This document shows positions 50,753 through 59,905 of a DNA stretch of 64,000 bases, in pieces. The stretch is from an uncultured Eisenbergiella sp. (GTDB lineage Bacteria; Bacillota; Clostridia; Lachnospirales; Lachnospiraceae). The position numbers were made by a program, and so were the translations under genes. Positions within the stretch are counted from its first letter, which is position 1. Each line of letters begins with the position of its first letter. The stretch covers positions 1 through 64,000 of the forward strand of contig CANRGX010000001.1 of NCBI GenBank assembly GCA_947630215.1, written 5' to 3'. Below the pieces are notes generated by a model that saw only the letters and a program-made list of their open reading frames with translations, was not told where the DNA came from and made no database searches.

Positions 50753-51912
50753 TCGTTCCGATGCTGCACCAGGGCGGTTTTGAACGGGTATGCGTGCGTA
50801 CCGCGCGCATCTTGGAACCGTATTTTGACGTGTGTATTGCGATTTTTTCCGATAAGGATATTGCTTATGATGTCAGCGGGCTGTATGTGGTCAATCTGGA
50901 TGTGCCTGCGCAGGAAGGGATATTTCAGAAGACGTGGAACGTGGTAAGGCGGATCGGACGGCTGTATACATTAAAAAAACGGTTCAGGGCGGACATCAGC
51001 TACAGTTTTGGGCCCACGGCCAATCTGATCAATGTACTGACGCCTGCAGGAGATCGGATCTGGACGGGAATTCGGAGTTATATGGATATGGATGTGCCCA
51101 AAAAGCTCCGTCTGTTTATCCGGCGCTCGGATCGGGTGATCTGCTGTTCCAAGCTGATTGCTTCGGAATTAAAGGAGAGGTTCGGCGCACAGAATCTGGA
51201 GGTTTTATATAATCCCTTCGATTTGGTATGGATGGAGAAGCAGGCGTCCTATCCGGTGGAGGGTATGCCCGATTTTCGGGGCAAAAAGGTGATTCTCAAT
51301 GCCAGTCGGGAAGACGACGGCAAGGAGCTATGGCACATGATCAAGTGCCTGTTCCTGATGAAAGACACCGTACCGGAAGCGATGCTGTGCATTATGGGTG
51401 AGGGCAGTTACGCCGGGTACAGAAGGCTGGCGGCAGAGCTGGGAATTTCGGATAGGGTGTATTTTACCGGGCTGCAGAAAAATCCGTTTCCCTGGATGCG
51501 GCAGAGCACACTGTACCTGGGATTATCTATCATGGAGGGGTTCCCCAATTCTCTGGTAGAGGCCATGGGAAACGGCCTGCCCGCGGTACATTCCAACTGC
51601 CGGAGCGGGCCTGCCGAAATTTTGTCGGATCGGTTTGAAGAAGTAAAGGACCTGCAGGCGTACAGCGAGGAGGCATACGGTATTCTGGTGCCTTTGATGG
51701 ATCCGGAGAAAAATCTGGACGCCTCTGTTTTTACAGAGGAGGAAAGGCGGCTGGCAGCGGTACTGACAGAGCTGCTGCAGGATGAGGAAAGGATGAAACG
51801 ACTTTCCTGCGCCGCGAAAAAACGGGCCGAGCAGTTTTCGGAGGAGGTTTATCGGGACAGGATACTGCGGATCGCGCAGGAGAGCGGCGTGACGGAAAAA
51901 GGAAGTGAGTAA
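50728..51912 (+). CDS. Glycosyltransferase family 4
   Basis: GT-B transferase, 394 residues. It begins KLLLIVPMLHQGGFERVCVRTAR; the donor side has LNASREDDGKELWHMIKCL, IMGEGSYAGYRRLAAELGI and LGLSIMEGFPNSLVEAMGNGLPAVHSN. The motif around residue 275-290 has the E-x7-E pair and a following NCRSGPAEI loop. Start overlaps the preceding gene by 25 bp and its stop abuts the next start. Substrate unknown. Confidence 0.88.
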   Translation: MGKRKLLLIVPMLHQGGFERVCVRTARILEPYFDVCIAIFSDKDIAYDVSGLYVVNLDVPAQEGIFQKTWNVVRRIGRLYTLKKRFRADISYSFGPTANLINVLTPAGDRIWTGIRSYMDMDVPKKLRLFIRRSDRVICCSKLIASELKERFGAQNLEVLYNPFDLVWMEKQASYPVEGMPDFRGKKVILNASREDDGKELWHMIKCLFLMKDTVPEAMLCIMGEGSYAGYRRLAAELGISDRVYFTGLQKNPFPWMRQSTLYLGLSIMEGFPNSLVEAMGNGLPAVHSNCRSGPAEILSDRFEEVKDLQAYSEEAYGILVPLMDPEKNLDASVFTEEERRLAAVLTELLQDEERMKRLSCAAKKRAEQFSEEVYRDRILRIAQESGVTEKGSE

Positions 51913-53025
51913 ATGCGTAAAATTGCTTTTCATCTGAACTGTTTGGAACAGGGCGGGGCGGAACGGGTGGTGACCAATCTGGCCCATCAGTTTGCCCGGA
52001 AAGGCTATGAGGTGATAGTGGCCACGGAGTGGAAGGCAGAAACGGAATTTGAGCTGGACGAAAGAGTGCGCCGCGTGATCGTGGGCCCCACGCAGGCCGA
52101 CGAAAAAAAATCCAGACTGACTAAAATTCTGCTGCGTTTTCTCTATCTGCGCCGGTTTTTACGGCAGGAGAGACCTGAGGTGCTGATTGCCTTTGGGAGA
52201 AAGGCCAATTACCGCGCGCTCTGGTCTTCCCTTCTGCTGAGGCAGAAAACCATCGTATGTGTACGGACGGATCCGAAGGGGCATTATGACAGACTGGCAG
52301 ACAGACTGCAGATTCCGCTTTTGTTTCCGACGGCATCCGGCTTTGTGTTCCAGACGGAGGGGCAGCGGGATTTCTTCCCTGCCTGCGCCAGGCGCCGTTC
52401 CCGTATCATTTTAAATCCCATCCACGAAAAATATCTTGAGGCATACCGTCAGAGAGAAGAAGGTTTTTCGTTTCGACGGGAAGTGGTACAGAGCGGAAGA
52501 TTGGTAGATTTTAAAAATCAGCCCATGTTGATCAGGGCCTTTCTGCGGGTACACGAGAAACATCCGGACTACGTGCTCAAGATTTACGGGCCGGATTCCG
52601 GGGACGGAACGAAGGAAATCCTGGAGACGCTCATCCGGGAGAGAGGAGCGCAGGACTGTGTCTTTTTATGCGGTGGCAGCGATCAGCTGGAGAAACAGCT
52701 TCCGGGCGCGGCGGTCTATGCCTTTTCCTCTGATTGGGAAGGGCTGCCGAACGCTCTGCTGGAGGCCATGGCGCTGGGGCTGCCCATTGTGGCTACGGAT
52801 TGCCCCTGCGGCGGCCCAAGAACCGTGATCCGAAATGAAGAAAACGGCCTGTTGGTGCCGATCATGGATGAAGAAGCGCTGGCACAGGGAATACTGCGGC
52901 TGATTGAGGATCGGGAGCTGGCAGTCCGTCTGGGCAGGAAAGCGGCCGAAATTGCGGAGATTGCCAACGGTGAAGCGGTTTTTGCTCAGTGGGACGATTA
53001 TATAGAGGAAGTGATCCGCGCCTGA
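51913..53025 (+). CDS. Glycosyltransferase family 4
   Basis: GT-B transferase, 370 residues. It starts KIAFHLNCLEQGGAERVVTNLA and has SGRLVDFKNQPMLIRAFLRV, KIYGPDSGDGTKEIL and FSSDWEGLPNALLEAMALGLPIVATDCPCGGPR. The GGAERV and CPCGGP segments also appear in the GT4 at 55761 (GGAERV, CPSGGP), so the two are probably related paralogues with similar donors. Its ATG follows the previous TAA directly. Confidence 0.9.
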   Translation: MRKIAFHLNCLEQGGAERVVTNLAHQFARKGYEVIVATEWKAETEFELDERVRRVIVGPTQADEKKSRLTKILLRFLYLRRFLRQERPEVLIAFGRKANYRALWSSLLLRQKTIVCVRTDPKGHYDRLADRLQIPLLFPTASGFVFQTEGQRDFFPACARRRSRIILNPIHEKYLEAYRQREEGFSFRREVVQSGRLVDFKNQPMLIRAFLRVHEKHPDYVLKIYGPDSGDGTKEILETLIRERGAQDCVFLCGGSDQLEKQLPGAAVYAFSSDWEGLPNALLEAMALGLPIVATDCPCGGPRTVIRNEENGLLVPIMDEEALAQGILRLIEDRELAVRLGRKAAEIAEIANGEAVFAQWDDYIEEVIRA

Positions 53026-53056
53026 GCGCGGACAGAGAATGAGGAGGGCAGGCAAG

Positions 53057-53815
53057 ATGTTTTCGTATGACGATTATCGGGAAATTATCCGGATTATTCA
53101 GGAGAGCGGCCGGGCGGCCGGATATGAGGAGGCCCTGCACAAGGACAGCTTTGTCATCATGCGGCACGATGTGGAATACAGCGTGGAGAGGGCTTTTGCC
53201 CTTTCCCAGGTGGAAAGTGAAATGGGGTTTGCCTCCACCTGGTTTTTCCAGTGGACGAACAATTCCTACAATATCCTGTCCCGCCGAAGCGGGGAAATGA
53301 TCCGGGATATGCACGCCAGGGGGCACCAGATCGGCCTGCACTATGCGTTAAACGGTCTGACGGATATGCGGCTGGTGCGCCATCAGATTTTAAAGGAAAT
53401 GCGGATTTTGTCCGATATGTTCGACTTTGAGATCAACCGGTTTTCCGTGCACCGTCCCACCGAAGCCATTCTGGCGGAAAATATCAAGCTGCCGAATATT
53501 TTAAACGCCTATCAGGACGACTTTTTTACCTTCGCGCCGCAGATTACGCCGGAAACGGAACTGCGCGTGAAGTATATGTCGGACGCCAACCACATTTGGC
53601 GCTACGGCTATCCTGACCGGGACACCATTCTGGGCAATCCCCGGGTGCAGATTCTGACGCATCCCTTTGCTTGGACCAGGGAAGGCTATGATAATCGGGA
53701 CAATTATGCGACGCTGATCCGGGAAAAATACATAGAGATGATTGACAGCATCGACGGAGAGTGCAAGGATTTCTGTGAATACCGGGACGAATTTCTCTCC
53801 GCCAGGCTGATTTGA
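53057..53815 (+). CDS. Polysaccharide deacetylase-like protein, NodB/WbmS type
   Basis: A 252-residue NodB-barrel protein. MRHDVEYSVERA (about residues 35-46) carries the His-Asp pair, IGLHYALNG a further His, FSVHRP the next His, and ILTHPF a late His. No signal peptide is present. The family resembles WbmS-like deacetylases in O-antigen clusters, which remove an N-acetyl group. GAGGAGGGCAG precedes ATG 53057. It is 22 bp before asnB. Confidence 0.75.
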   Translation: MFSYDDYREIIRIIQESGRAAGYEEALHKDSFVIMRHDVEYSVERAFALSQVESEMGFASTWFFQWTNNSYNILSRRSGEMIRDMHARGHQIGLHYALNGLTDMRLVRHQILKEMRILSDMFDFEINRFSVHRPTEAILAENIKLPNILNAYQDDFFTFAPQITPETELRVKYMSDANHIWRYGYPDRDTILGNPRVQILTHPFAWTREGYDNRDNYATLIREKYIEMIDSIDGECKDFCEYRDEFLSARLI

Positions 53816-53837
53816 GGGCAGGCAGAAAGGAAGGCCT

Positions 53838-55727
53838 ATGTGCGGGATATGCGGATTTGTTTCCAGAAAAGGACGAACCGGGGCACAACTGAAGAAAATG
53901 AACGACACCCTGTATCATCGGGGGCCCGACGACGGCGGGGAGGAGATCTTTGCCTGGCAGGACGGGTATGAGCTGGGACTGGGGCAGCGGCGGCTTGCCA
54001 TCCAGGATCTGTCTGCGCTGGGGCATCAGCCCATGCATTCTGCGGACGGAAAGGTGAGCGTGGTTTTTAACGGGGAGATCTATAATTTTCAATCCCTGCG
54101 CCGGGAACTGGCCGGCTACCCTTTTCGTTCCAGCTGCGACACGGAGGTCATTCTGGCCGCCTACTGCCGGTGGGGCATTTCCTGTGTGGAGCACTTCCGG
54201 GGAATGTTTGCCATTGCGCTGGCGGATCACGAACAGCAAAAGCTGTACCTGATTCGGGACCGGATCGGGAAAAAACCGCTCTATTACGGGATTGGGGAGG
54301 ACGAACTCCTTTTCGGATCGGAGATAAAGCCCATTCTGGCCTGTGATGATTTTCCCCGCCAAATCCGCCGGGAAGTGCTGCCCCGGTATTTGTACCAGGG
54401 ATATATCAACGCGCCGGAAACCATTTTTACGGACGTCTATAAGCTGGAGCCGGGCGCGATCCTGACCTGGGAGGCGGGCCGTATTTCTCTGCAAAAATAT
54501 TGGGATATCCGCAGGGCGTACGCCGCCGGGCGGCAGAATCCGGTGACGGATTATGAGCAGGCCCGGGAAGAACTGAAGGGGAAATTAAAAACGGCGGTGG
54601 CGGAGCGGATGATCGCCGACGTGCCCCTGGGCAGCTTTTTGAGCGGCGGATACGATTCTTCTCTGGTTACGGCCATGGCGCAGGAGAACGCTGCAGGGCC
54701 GGTCAAAACTTTTTCCATCGGTTTTTTTGAAAAGCGGTACGACGAAGCGGGTTATGCCCGCCGGGTGGCGGAGGCGCTGGGCTGCGATCATACGGAGCTT
54801 TACATCGGCGAACCGGAGATGTTCGGGTTGGTGGACAGCATCCCGCAGTATTATGACGAGCCCTTTGCGGACAGCTCCCAGATTCCGTCCATGCTGGTGG
54901 CCATGCTGGCCAGAGAAAATGTGACGGTGGCGCTGTCGGGCGACGGCGGGGATGAGTTTTTCTGCGGCTATCAGCTCTATCAGAAGGTGGCGCAGGCCCA
55001 GCGGCTGGATTCTGCAGGGGAGCTTCTTTACCGGTTCTGCAATCTGCCCGGTATTGCCGGACTTTCCCTGCTGGACCGGCTGCCGTTCCGCATACGGGTG
55101 ATCGCCAAAAACCGCGGACGCGAGACAAAAACCCAGTTTGGCACCAACGACTACATCCTCTGCGCCCAGAAAATGGCGGCCCACAGAGAGGGGAATCTGC
55201 CCTGTCACTATGAGACAGAGAGCGCCTATCCGGCAAAAAACTGGCAGATCCGGCGGATGCTTCTGGACATGGATACCTATCTGCCGGGGGATATCCTCTG
55301 CAAGGTAGATCGGGCCACCATGAAATACGCGCTGGAAGCCCGGTGCCCGATTCTGGATCAGGACGTGATGGAATATTCCTTCCGGCTGCCGCACTCCTTT
55401 AAATATCATAAGGGAGACAAGAAGCACATCCTGAAGGAGATTGCGTATGAATATCTGCCCAAGGAGCTTCTGGATCGGCCCAAGACGGGATTTGCCGTGC
55501 CGTTGGACAAATGGCTGCGCGGGCCGTTAAAATCCAGGCTTTTGGACTATTCCGAAAGGACGTTTCTCAAAAGGCAGGATCTTTTCGATGCGGATTTTGT
55601 CCCGGCGTTGATTCAGGGCTATCTTGCCACGGGGGATGCCGGGCCCTTCACCGGCGGCAACTTTTCCAGGCTGGTATGGTCGTTTTTCGTGTTTCAGCAG
55701 TGGTACGCGCACTATCTGTGCGGATAA
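53838..55727 (+). CDS. asnB: Asparagine synthetase B-like amidotransferase (copy 1)
   Basis: Glutamine-dependent amidotransferase, 629 residues. The N-terminal Ntn glutaminase has the catalytic Cys2 (MCGICGFVSRKG), YHRGPDDGG and FNGEIYNF. The synthetase domain has SFLSGGYDSSLV (about residues 266-277, the PPi loop) and SGDGGDEFFCGY, and ends with KTGFAVPLDKWL. AsnB proteins in glycan clusters often amidate uronic acids (WbpS-like) rather than aspartate. With a UDP-GalNAcA pathway present, that role is plausible, but true asparagine synthesis cannot be excluded. Confidence 0.9.
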   Translation: MCGICGFVSRKGRTGAQLKKMNDTLYHRGPDDGGEEIFAWQDGYELGLGQRRLAIQDLSALGHQPMHSADGKVSVVFNGEIYNFQSLRRELAGYPFRSSCDTEVILAAYCRWGISCVEHFRGMFAIALADHEQQKLYLIRDRIGKKPLYYGIGEDELLFGSEIKPILACDDFPRQIRREVLPRYLYQGYINAPETIFTDVYKLEPGAILTWEAGRISLQKYWDIRRAYAAGRQNPVTDYEQAREELKGKLKTAVAERMIADVPLGSFLSGGYDSSLVTAMAQENAAGPVKTFSIGFFEKRYDEAGYARRVAEALGCDHTELYIGEPEMFGLVDSIPQYYDEPFADSSQIPSMLVAMLARENVTVALSGDGGDEFFCGYQLYQKVAQAQRLDSAGELLYRFCNLPGIAGLSLLDRLPFRIRVIAKNRGRETKTQFGTNDYILCAQKMAAHREGNLPCHYETESAYPAKNWQIRRMLLDMDTYLPGDILCKVDRATMKYALEARCPILDQDVMEYSFRLPHSFKYHKGDKKHILKEIAYEYLPKELLDRPKTGFAVPLDKWLRGPLKSRLLDYSERTFLKRQDLFDADFVPALIQGYLATGDAGPFTGGNFSRLVWSFFVFQQWYAHYLCG

Positions 55728-55760
55728 GGGAAACGGACAGGGCGGCGAAAGGGGAATCAG

Positions 55761-56882
55761 ATGGGAGAGAAAAAACATATCGCGTTTTATATCGGCTCTC
55801 TTTCCAAAGGCGGCGCGGAGCGGGTGTTTGTCAACCTGGCGGAATATTTTTTGTCCCAGGGATACCGGGTGACTATGGTGACGCAGTACAAACGGGAGAA
55901 GGAATACGATCTTCCCGACGGCGCGAACCGTGTGATCTCGGATCTGACAGAGAGCGAGACCGGGGGGCGCATCGGCAATTTCTTCCGGCGCTGTGCGAAG
56001 CTGCGGCGGATTTTTAAGGAGATCCGGGCGGATCTGGTGCTGTCTACCATCGGGAAAAATAATTTCATGGCAATTCTGGCCAACGCCTTTCTGCCGACGA
56101 AGGTGGTCGTTTCCGTGGTGGCGGATCCCAGGGAGGAATATCCCAATCTTCTGATGCGGTTTCTGGCCGACACGCTGTTTTTTTTCGCCGACGGCATCGT
56201 GATGCAGACCCGGGAGGCGGTACAGTTTTTCCCTCCTGCCCTGCGAAAAAGGTGCGTGATTCTGAAAAATTCACTGAACCCTGCCTTTGTGCGTCCCCGC
56301 TATGAGGGGGAGCGCAGGCAGGACATTGTGGCCGTAGGCCGTCTGGATGAGAATAAGAACCAGAAAATGATCCTGGACGCCTTTGCAAAGCTGTCCGGCC
56401 GGTATCCCGAAAGCCGTCTCTTTCTGTACGGCGACGGTCCTCTTAAGGAACGGCTGGAGAGACAGGCGAAAGAACTGGGGCTGGCGGATCGGGTGTTTCT
56501 GCCGGGGACAGTGACAGACGTACCGGAGCGCATCGGACAGGCGTACGCTTTCGTGCTGGCTTCCTATACGGAAGGAATGCCCAATACGCTGCTGGAGGCC
56601 ATGTCCCTGGGACTGGCCTGCATTTCCACGGACTGTCCCAGCGGGGGGCCGCGGGATCTGATTGAGGACGGGAAAAACGGCTTTTTGATTCCGACCGGGG
56701 ATACGCAGGCGCTGGCAAGCCGGCTGGACTGCCTGTTGGCCGATCCCAAGAGGGCGCAGGCCATGGGCCGGGAGGCCGCCAGACTGCAGGAAAGCTACCG
56801 GCCTAAGCAGGTGAACGCCCGTTGGGAGACATATTTTGGCGAAATTATGGAGCGCCCCACAAAGAAAAAGGATAGGATCTAG
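55761..56882 (+). CDS. Glycosyltransferase family 4
   Basis: GT-B transferase, 373 residues. It begins HIAFYIGSLSKGGAERVFVNLAEYF and has VGRLDENKNQKMILDAFAKL, LYGDGPLKERLERQAKELGL, ASYTEGMPNTLLEAMSLGLACISTDCPSGGPRDL and the E-x7-E pair. It resembles the GT4 at 51913. The next gene begins 121 bp later after a promoter, so this gene probably ends the formyltransferase operon. Confidence 0.9.
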   Translation: MGEKKHIAFYIGSLSKGGAERVFVNLAEYFLSQGYRVTMVTQYKREKEYDLPDGANRVISDLTESETGGRIGNFFRRCAKLRRIFKEIRADLVLSTIGKNNFMAILANAFLPTKVVVSVVADPREEYPNLLMRFLADTLFFFADGIVMQTREAVQFFPPALRKRCVILKNSLNPAFVRPRYEGERRQDIVAVGRLDENKNQKMILDAFAKLSGRYPESRLFLYGDGPLKERLERQAKELGLADRVFLPGTVTDVPERIGQAYAFVLASYTEGMPNTLLEAMSLGLACISTDCPSGGPRDLIEDGKNGFLIPTGDTQALASRLDCLLADPKRAQAMGREAARLQESYRPKQVNARWETYFGEIMERPTKKKDRI

Positions 56883-56940
56883 GCAGTTTTGCGGACGGTA
56901 CTTTTCTCCGCCGCTTTTCGTGCGGTTGGGAAAAAAGTAG

Positions 56941-56970
56941 TTGGTATATTGCCGGGATCCGTGCTATACT
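56941..56970 (+). promoter_or_regulatory. Promoter of the acyl carrier protein operon
   Basis: TTGGTA (56941-56946), 18 bp, TATACT (56965-56970) preceded by TGC (extended -10). Just downstream, ATACTA-AAATGA-TAGTAT (56966-56983) is a perfect 6-bp inverted repeat over the transcription start and could be an operator. AGGAGG is at 56991-56996. Confidence 0.6.
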
Positions 56971-57003
56971 AAAATGATAGTATGATGTGCAGGAGGTTTT
57001 GAT

Positions 57004-57243
57004 ATGTCCAGAGAAGAAGTGTTTGAGAAACTGAATGCGGTCTTTCGGGATGTATTCGATGAGGAATCCATTACGGTAAACGACAGCACCACGGCGGACG
57101 ACATCGAGGGCTGGGATTCCCTGGAACACATCAACCTGATTGCGGCGGTCGAATCCGAATTTGGCATAAAGTTTTCCATGGGGCAGGTAGTGACCATGAA
57201 GAACGTGGGCGAGATGGCCGATATCATTCTGCAAAAGATCTAA
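57004..57243 (+). CDS. Acyl carrier protein (dedicated)
   Basis: A 79-residue carrier protein. The 4'-phosphopantetheine site is Ser39 in EGWDSLEHINLI, followed by the usual helix II and III. It is a specialised carrier rather than the fatty-acid AcpP, judged by WDSLEH and by the next gene being an MBOAT. Its AGGAGG ribosome site is strong. It likely hands an acyl group to the membrane acyltransferase or to an amide-forming step of glycan modification. No acyl-ACP ligase is adjacent. Confidence 0.92.
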   Translation: MSREEVFEKLNAVFRDVFDEESITVNDSTTADDIEGWDSLEHINLIAAVESEFGIKFSMGQVVTMKNVGEMADIILQKI

Positions 57244-57265
57244 TCCGGAGGGGAGACCTGAAAGG

Positions 57266-58750
57266 ATGAGCATAACTTCCTTTTCCTTCCTGTGTTTTTT
57301 CGCCGTACTCCTGGTGCTCTATTACGGGATCCCCAAAAGGTTCCAGTGGGGGTTTTTGTTACTGGTCAGCTTTGCCTGGTTTATGGCTTCCCTGAAAACA
57401 CAGGATGGCGCCTGGTATGCGGTGCTCTATCCGCTGGCCGCGGTGGCGGCGGTTTATTTTGCGGCGCGTCTGATAGACAGGACAAAGGAGCAGAGGGTAA
57501 AAAGGGCTGCTCTTGTTTGCGCTGTCCTTTTCTGTATCGGGCTTTTGTGCGCGTTGAAGTTCTACCGCCTGGGCCCGGTGGTTCCCATGGGGATTTCCTT
57601 TTATACGCTGACGCTTTTGGGCTACCTGTTCGACGTGTACTACGAGATCGGAGGCGTACAGAAAAATTACGGGAAGCTGGCCCTGTTTGGGTGTTATTTT
57701 CCCACGCTGATATCGGGCCCCATCCTGAAATATCAGGAGATGGAGAGACAGCTTTTTTGCGGGCACCGGTTTGATTACCGCAGGGTCACCTTCGGGATGC
57801 AGCGGATGCTCTGGGGGTTCTTTAAAAAGCTGGTGATTTCCGAACGGATGGCGCTTGTGGCCAATCAGGTCTTCGATCACTATGAAAGCTATGCAGGCCT
57901 TGAGATCTGGATCGGGGCCGTCGCCTTCACGTTTCAGCTCTATACGGATTTTAGCGGGTGCATGGATATTGTGCTGGGGATTTCGGAATGTCTGGGCATC
58001 GATCTGCCGGAAAATTTCAACGCGCCGTTTCTGGCGCGCACGATCTCCGAGTACTGGCGCAGATGGCACATTTCTTTGGGGAACTGGCTGCGGGAATATC
58101 TGTTTTATCCGCTGCTGCGCACGCGCTTTTTTATGGAATTGCCTAAAAAGTTAAAGCCCCGGCTGGGAAAGCGGCTCTCCAAACAGATCCCGACGTTTTT
58201 GGCCATGTTCCTTCTGTGGTTTGCCATCGGTTACTGGCACGGCGGCACCTGGAACTTCATCATCGGCTCCGGTCTGCTGCACTGGTTCTATATCGTATCC
58301 GGGGAGCTTCTGGAACCGGTATTTGTAAAGTGGCGCAGCGCGCTGCGGATTGAAAAAACGACCCGGTGGTTTTTGTGGTTTTCCCGTCTGCGCACCTTTT
58401 TCCTGGTGACGCTGGGCCTGGTGTTTTTCCGGAACGCGGCGGTGCCTGACGCGCTGCGCATGATCGGGCGCGGATTTTCGACGTTCAATCCGCAGGTGTT
58501 GATAAACGGCACGCTGTTTTCCCTGGGACTGGACTGGATAGAGTTTACGATAGCGGCGGTTTCCCTTTTGATTCTGGGGGTGGTCAGCCTGCTGCAGCAG
58601 AAGGAGGGCGTGCGCCAGAGACTGGAGCGGCGCAGTATCCTGTTTCGCTGGGCCGTGCTTTACGCACTTTTGTTCTATGTGATTTTGCTGGGACAGTACG
58701 GGCCGGGCTACAGCGCTTCGGAATTTATCTATCAGAATTTCCGGGTATAG
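57266..58750 (+). CDS. MBOAT-family membrane O-acyltransferase (DltB/AlgI-like)
   Basis: A 494-residue polytopic membrane acyltransferase with about eleven helices. Motifs: LKFYRLGPVVPMGISFYTL, GPILKYQEME, FQLYTDFSGCMDIVLGISECLGI and EYWRRWHISLGNWLREYLFYPL. The invariant catalytic His is at GYWHGGTWNFI (His325). MBOATs of this type pass acyl groups across the membrane to extracytoplasmic polymers (D-alanyl on teichoic acid, acetyl on alginate). ACP upstream and SGNH-like gene downstream fit this. Confidence 0.93.
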   Translation: MSITSFSFLCFFAVLLVLYYGIPKRFQWGFLLLVSFAWFMASLKTQDGAWYAVLYPLAAVAAVYFAARLIDRTKEQRVKRAALVCAVLFCIGLLCALKFYRLGPVVPMGISFYTLTLLGYLFDVYYEIGGVQKNYGKLALFGCYFPTLISGPILKYQEMERQLFCGHRFDYRRVTFGMQRMLWGFFKKLVISERMALVANQVFDHYESYAGLEIWIGAVAFTFQLYTDFSGCMDIVLGISECLGIDLPENFNAPFLARTISEYWRRWHISLGNWLREYLFYPLLRTRFFMELPKKLKPRLGKRLSKQIPTFLAMFLLWFAIGYWHGGTWNFIIGSGLLHWFYIVSGELLEPVFVKWRSALRIEKTTRWFLWFSRLRTFFLVTLGLVFFRNAAVPDALRMIGRGFSTFNPQVLINGTLFSLGLDWIEFTIAAVSLLILGVVSLLQQKEGVRQRLERRSILFRWAVLYALLFYVILLGQYGPGYSASEFIYQNFRV

Positions 58751-58786
58751 GGCATTCCTGCAGAATGGGGATGCCGGGAGAAGGAT

Positions 58787-59860
58787 ATGACAAAAAAACA
58801 GGCGGCGAGGGCAGGTATTTTTCTGGCTCTGTTTATTTTCATATTGATGGCGGTGACCTATATTGTCCGCACCAACGGAGGGGTGAAGGATCGTTTCGTG
58901 GGGTTTTATGCGGAAAAAAAGGACACGCTGGATGTGATTCTGGTGGGCTCCAGCCCGGTCTATCCTGCCTACAGCGCGCCTAGGCTGTACGGGGAATACG
59001 GGATTGCTTCCTATCCGCTCTCTACCAATAACCAGCGCCCCAAGGCGATCCGGTATCTGCTCAAAGAAGCCTTAAAAACCCAGGAACCGGCGCTTTTTAT
59101 TATTGAGCTGAAAATGTTTTCCATGCCGGACGAGGAATGGGAGGATACCATGGTATTCACCCGGGGCGTCACCGATAATCTGAAGTACTCGCTCAACCGG
59201 GTGGAGGCCGTCAACGCGCTGGTCAGCGATAAAAAAGAACGCTATACCTATTACTTTGATATTTTTAAGTACCATTCCAACTGGAAAACCATAATGATGC
59301 CAAGCCAGCTGGCCTGCTGGCGTTACGAGAAGGCCCATCCGCTAAAGGGACTGGAGATCAAAACGGGAGTGGGGCCCGCCCAGGCTATGGATCTAAGCGG
59401 GGTGACGCAGAAAAAAGAGCCGGCCAGGGAGCAGCAGGCGGTGCTGGCAGATCTGCTGGAATGGCTGGACGAGACAGGAAAGGACGCCCTGTTTTTGCTC
59501 ACGCCCTATACCGTGGAGCCGGAGGAGAAAATGCAGTACAATTATATGCGCTGTGTCATTGAGGACGCGGGCTATCCGATGCTCGATCTGAATGAATGTA
59601 CCGGGGAAATGGGACTGGACTTCGGGACGGATTTTTACGATTACGGCGATCACGTAAACGCCCTGGGAGAGGCGAAATGCTCCGATTATCTGGGCGGTTA
59701 TCTGCGGGAGCACTATACGCTGCCGGACCGCCGGGGGCAGGCAGGCTATGAAAGCTGGGACGCGGCCTACGCCCTGTATCTGAAGGAGCAAAAAGCGGCG
59801 GAGGAAAGCTGCCTGGCCGATATCGCTACCCAGAACTGGGCGCCGGAAGTGATCGAGTAA
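58787..59860 (+). CDS. SGNH-like secreted/membrane-anchored acyltransfer partner (DltD/AlgJ-like)
   Basis: A 357-residue protein with one N-terminal membrane helix (about residues 9-27) and an extracytoplasmic domain. Block I-like VILVGSSPVYPAYS gives a serine nucleophile and FYDYGDHVNALG near the end supplies the Asp-x-x-His-like pair. MBOAT partners in the Dlt and Alg systems (DltD, AlgJ/AlgX) have the same build. It begins 36 bp after the MBOAT gene with GGGAGAAGG before the ATG. The middle has no recognised motif, so the assignment is moderate. Confidence 0.7.
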   Translation: MTKKQAARAGIFLALFIFILMAVTYIVRTNGGVKDRFVGFYAEKKDTLDVILVGSSPVYPAYSAPRLYGEYGIASYPLSTNNQRPKAIRYLLKEALKTQEPALFIIELKMFSMPDEEWEDTMVFTRGVTDNLKYSLNRVEAVNALVSDKKERYTYYFDIFKYHSNWKTIMMPSQLACWRYEKAHPLKGLEIKTGVGPAQAMDLSGVTQKKEPAREQQAVLADLLEWLDETGKDALFLLTPYTVEPEEKMQYNYMRCVIEDAGYPMLDLNECTGEMGLDFGTDFYDYGDHVNALGEAKCSDYLGGYLREHYTLPDRRGQAGYESWDAAYALYLKEQKAAEESCLADIATQNWAPEVIE

Positions 59861-59905
59861 AACCGGCGGGAAACGGATGGGACAAAACAGGAAAGGAGGG
59901 CGCAT

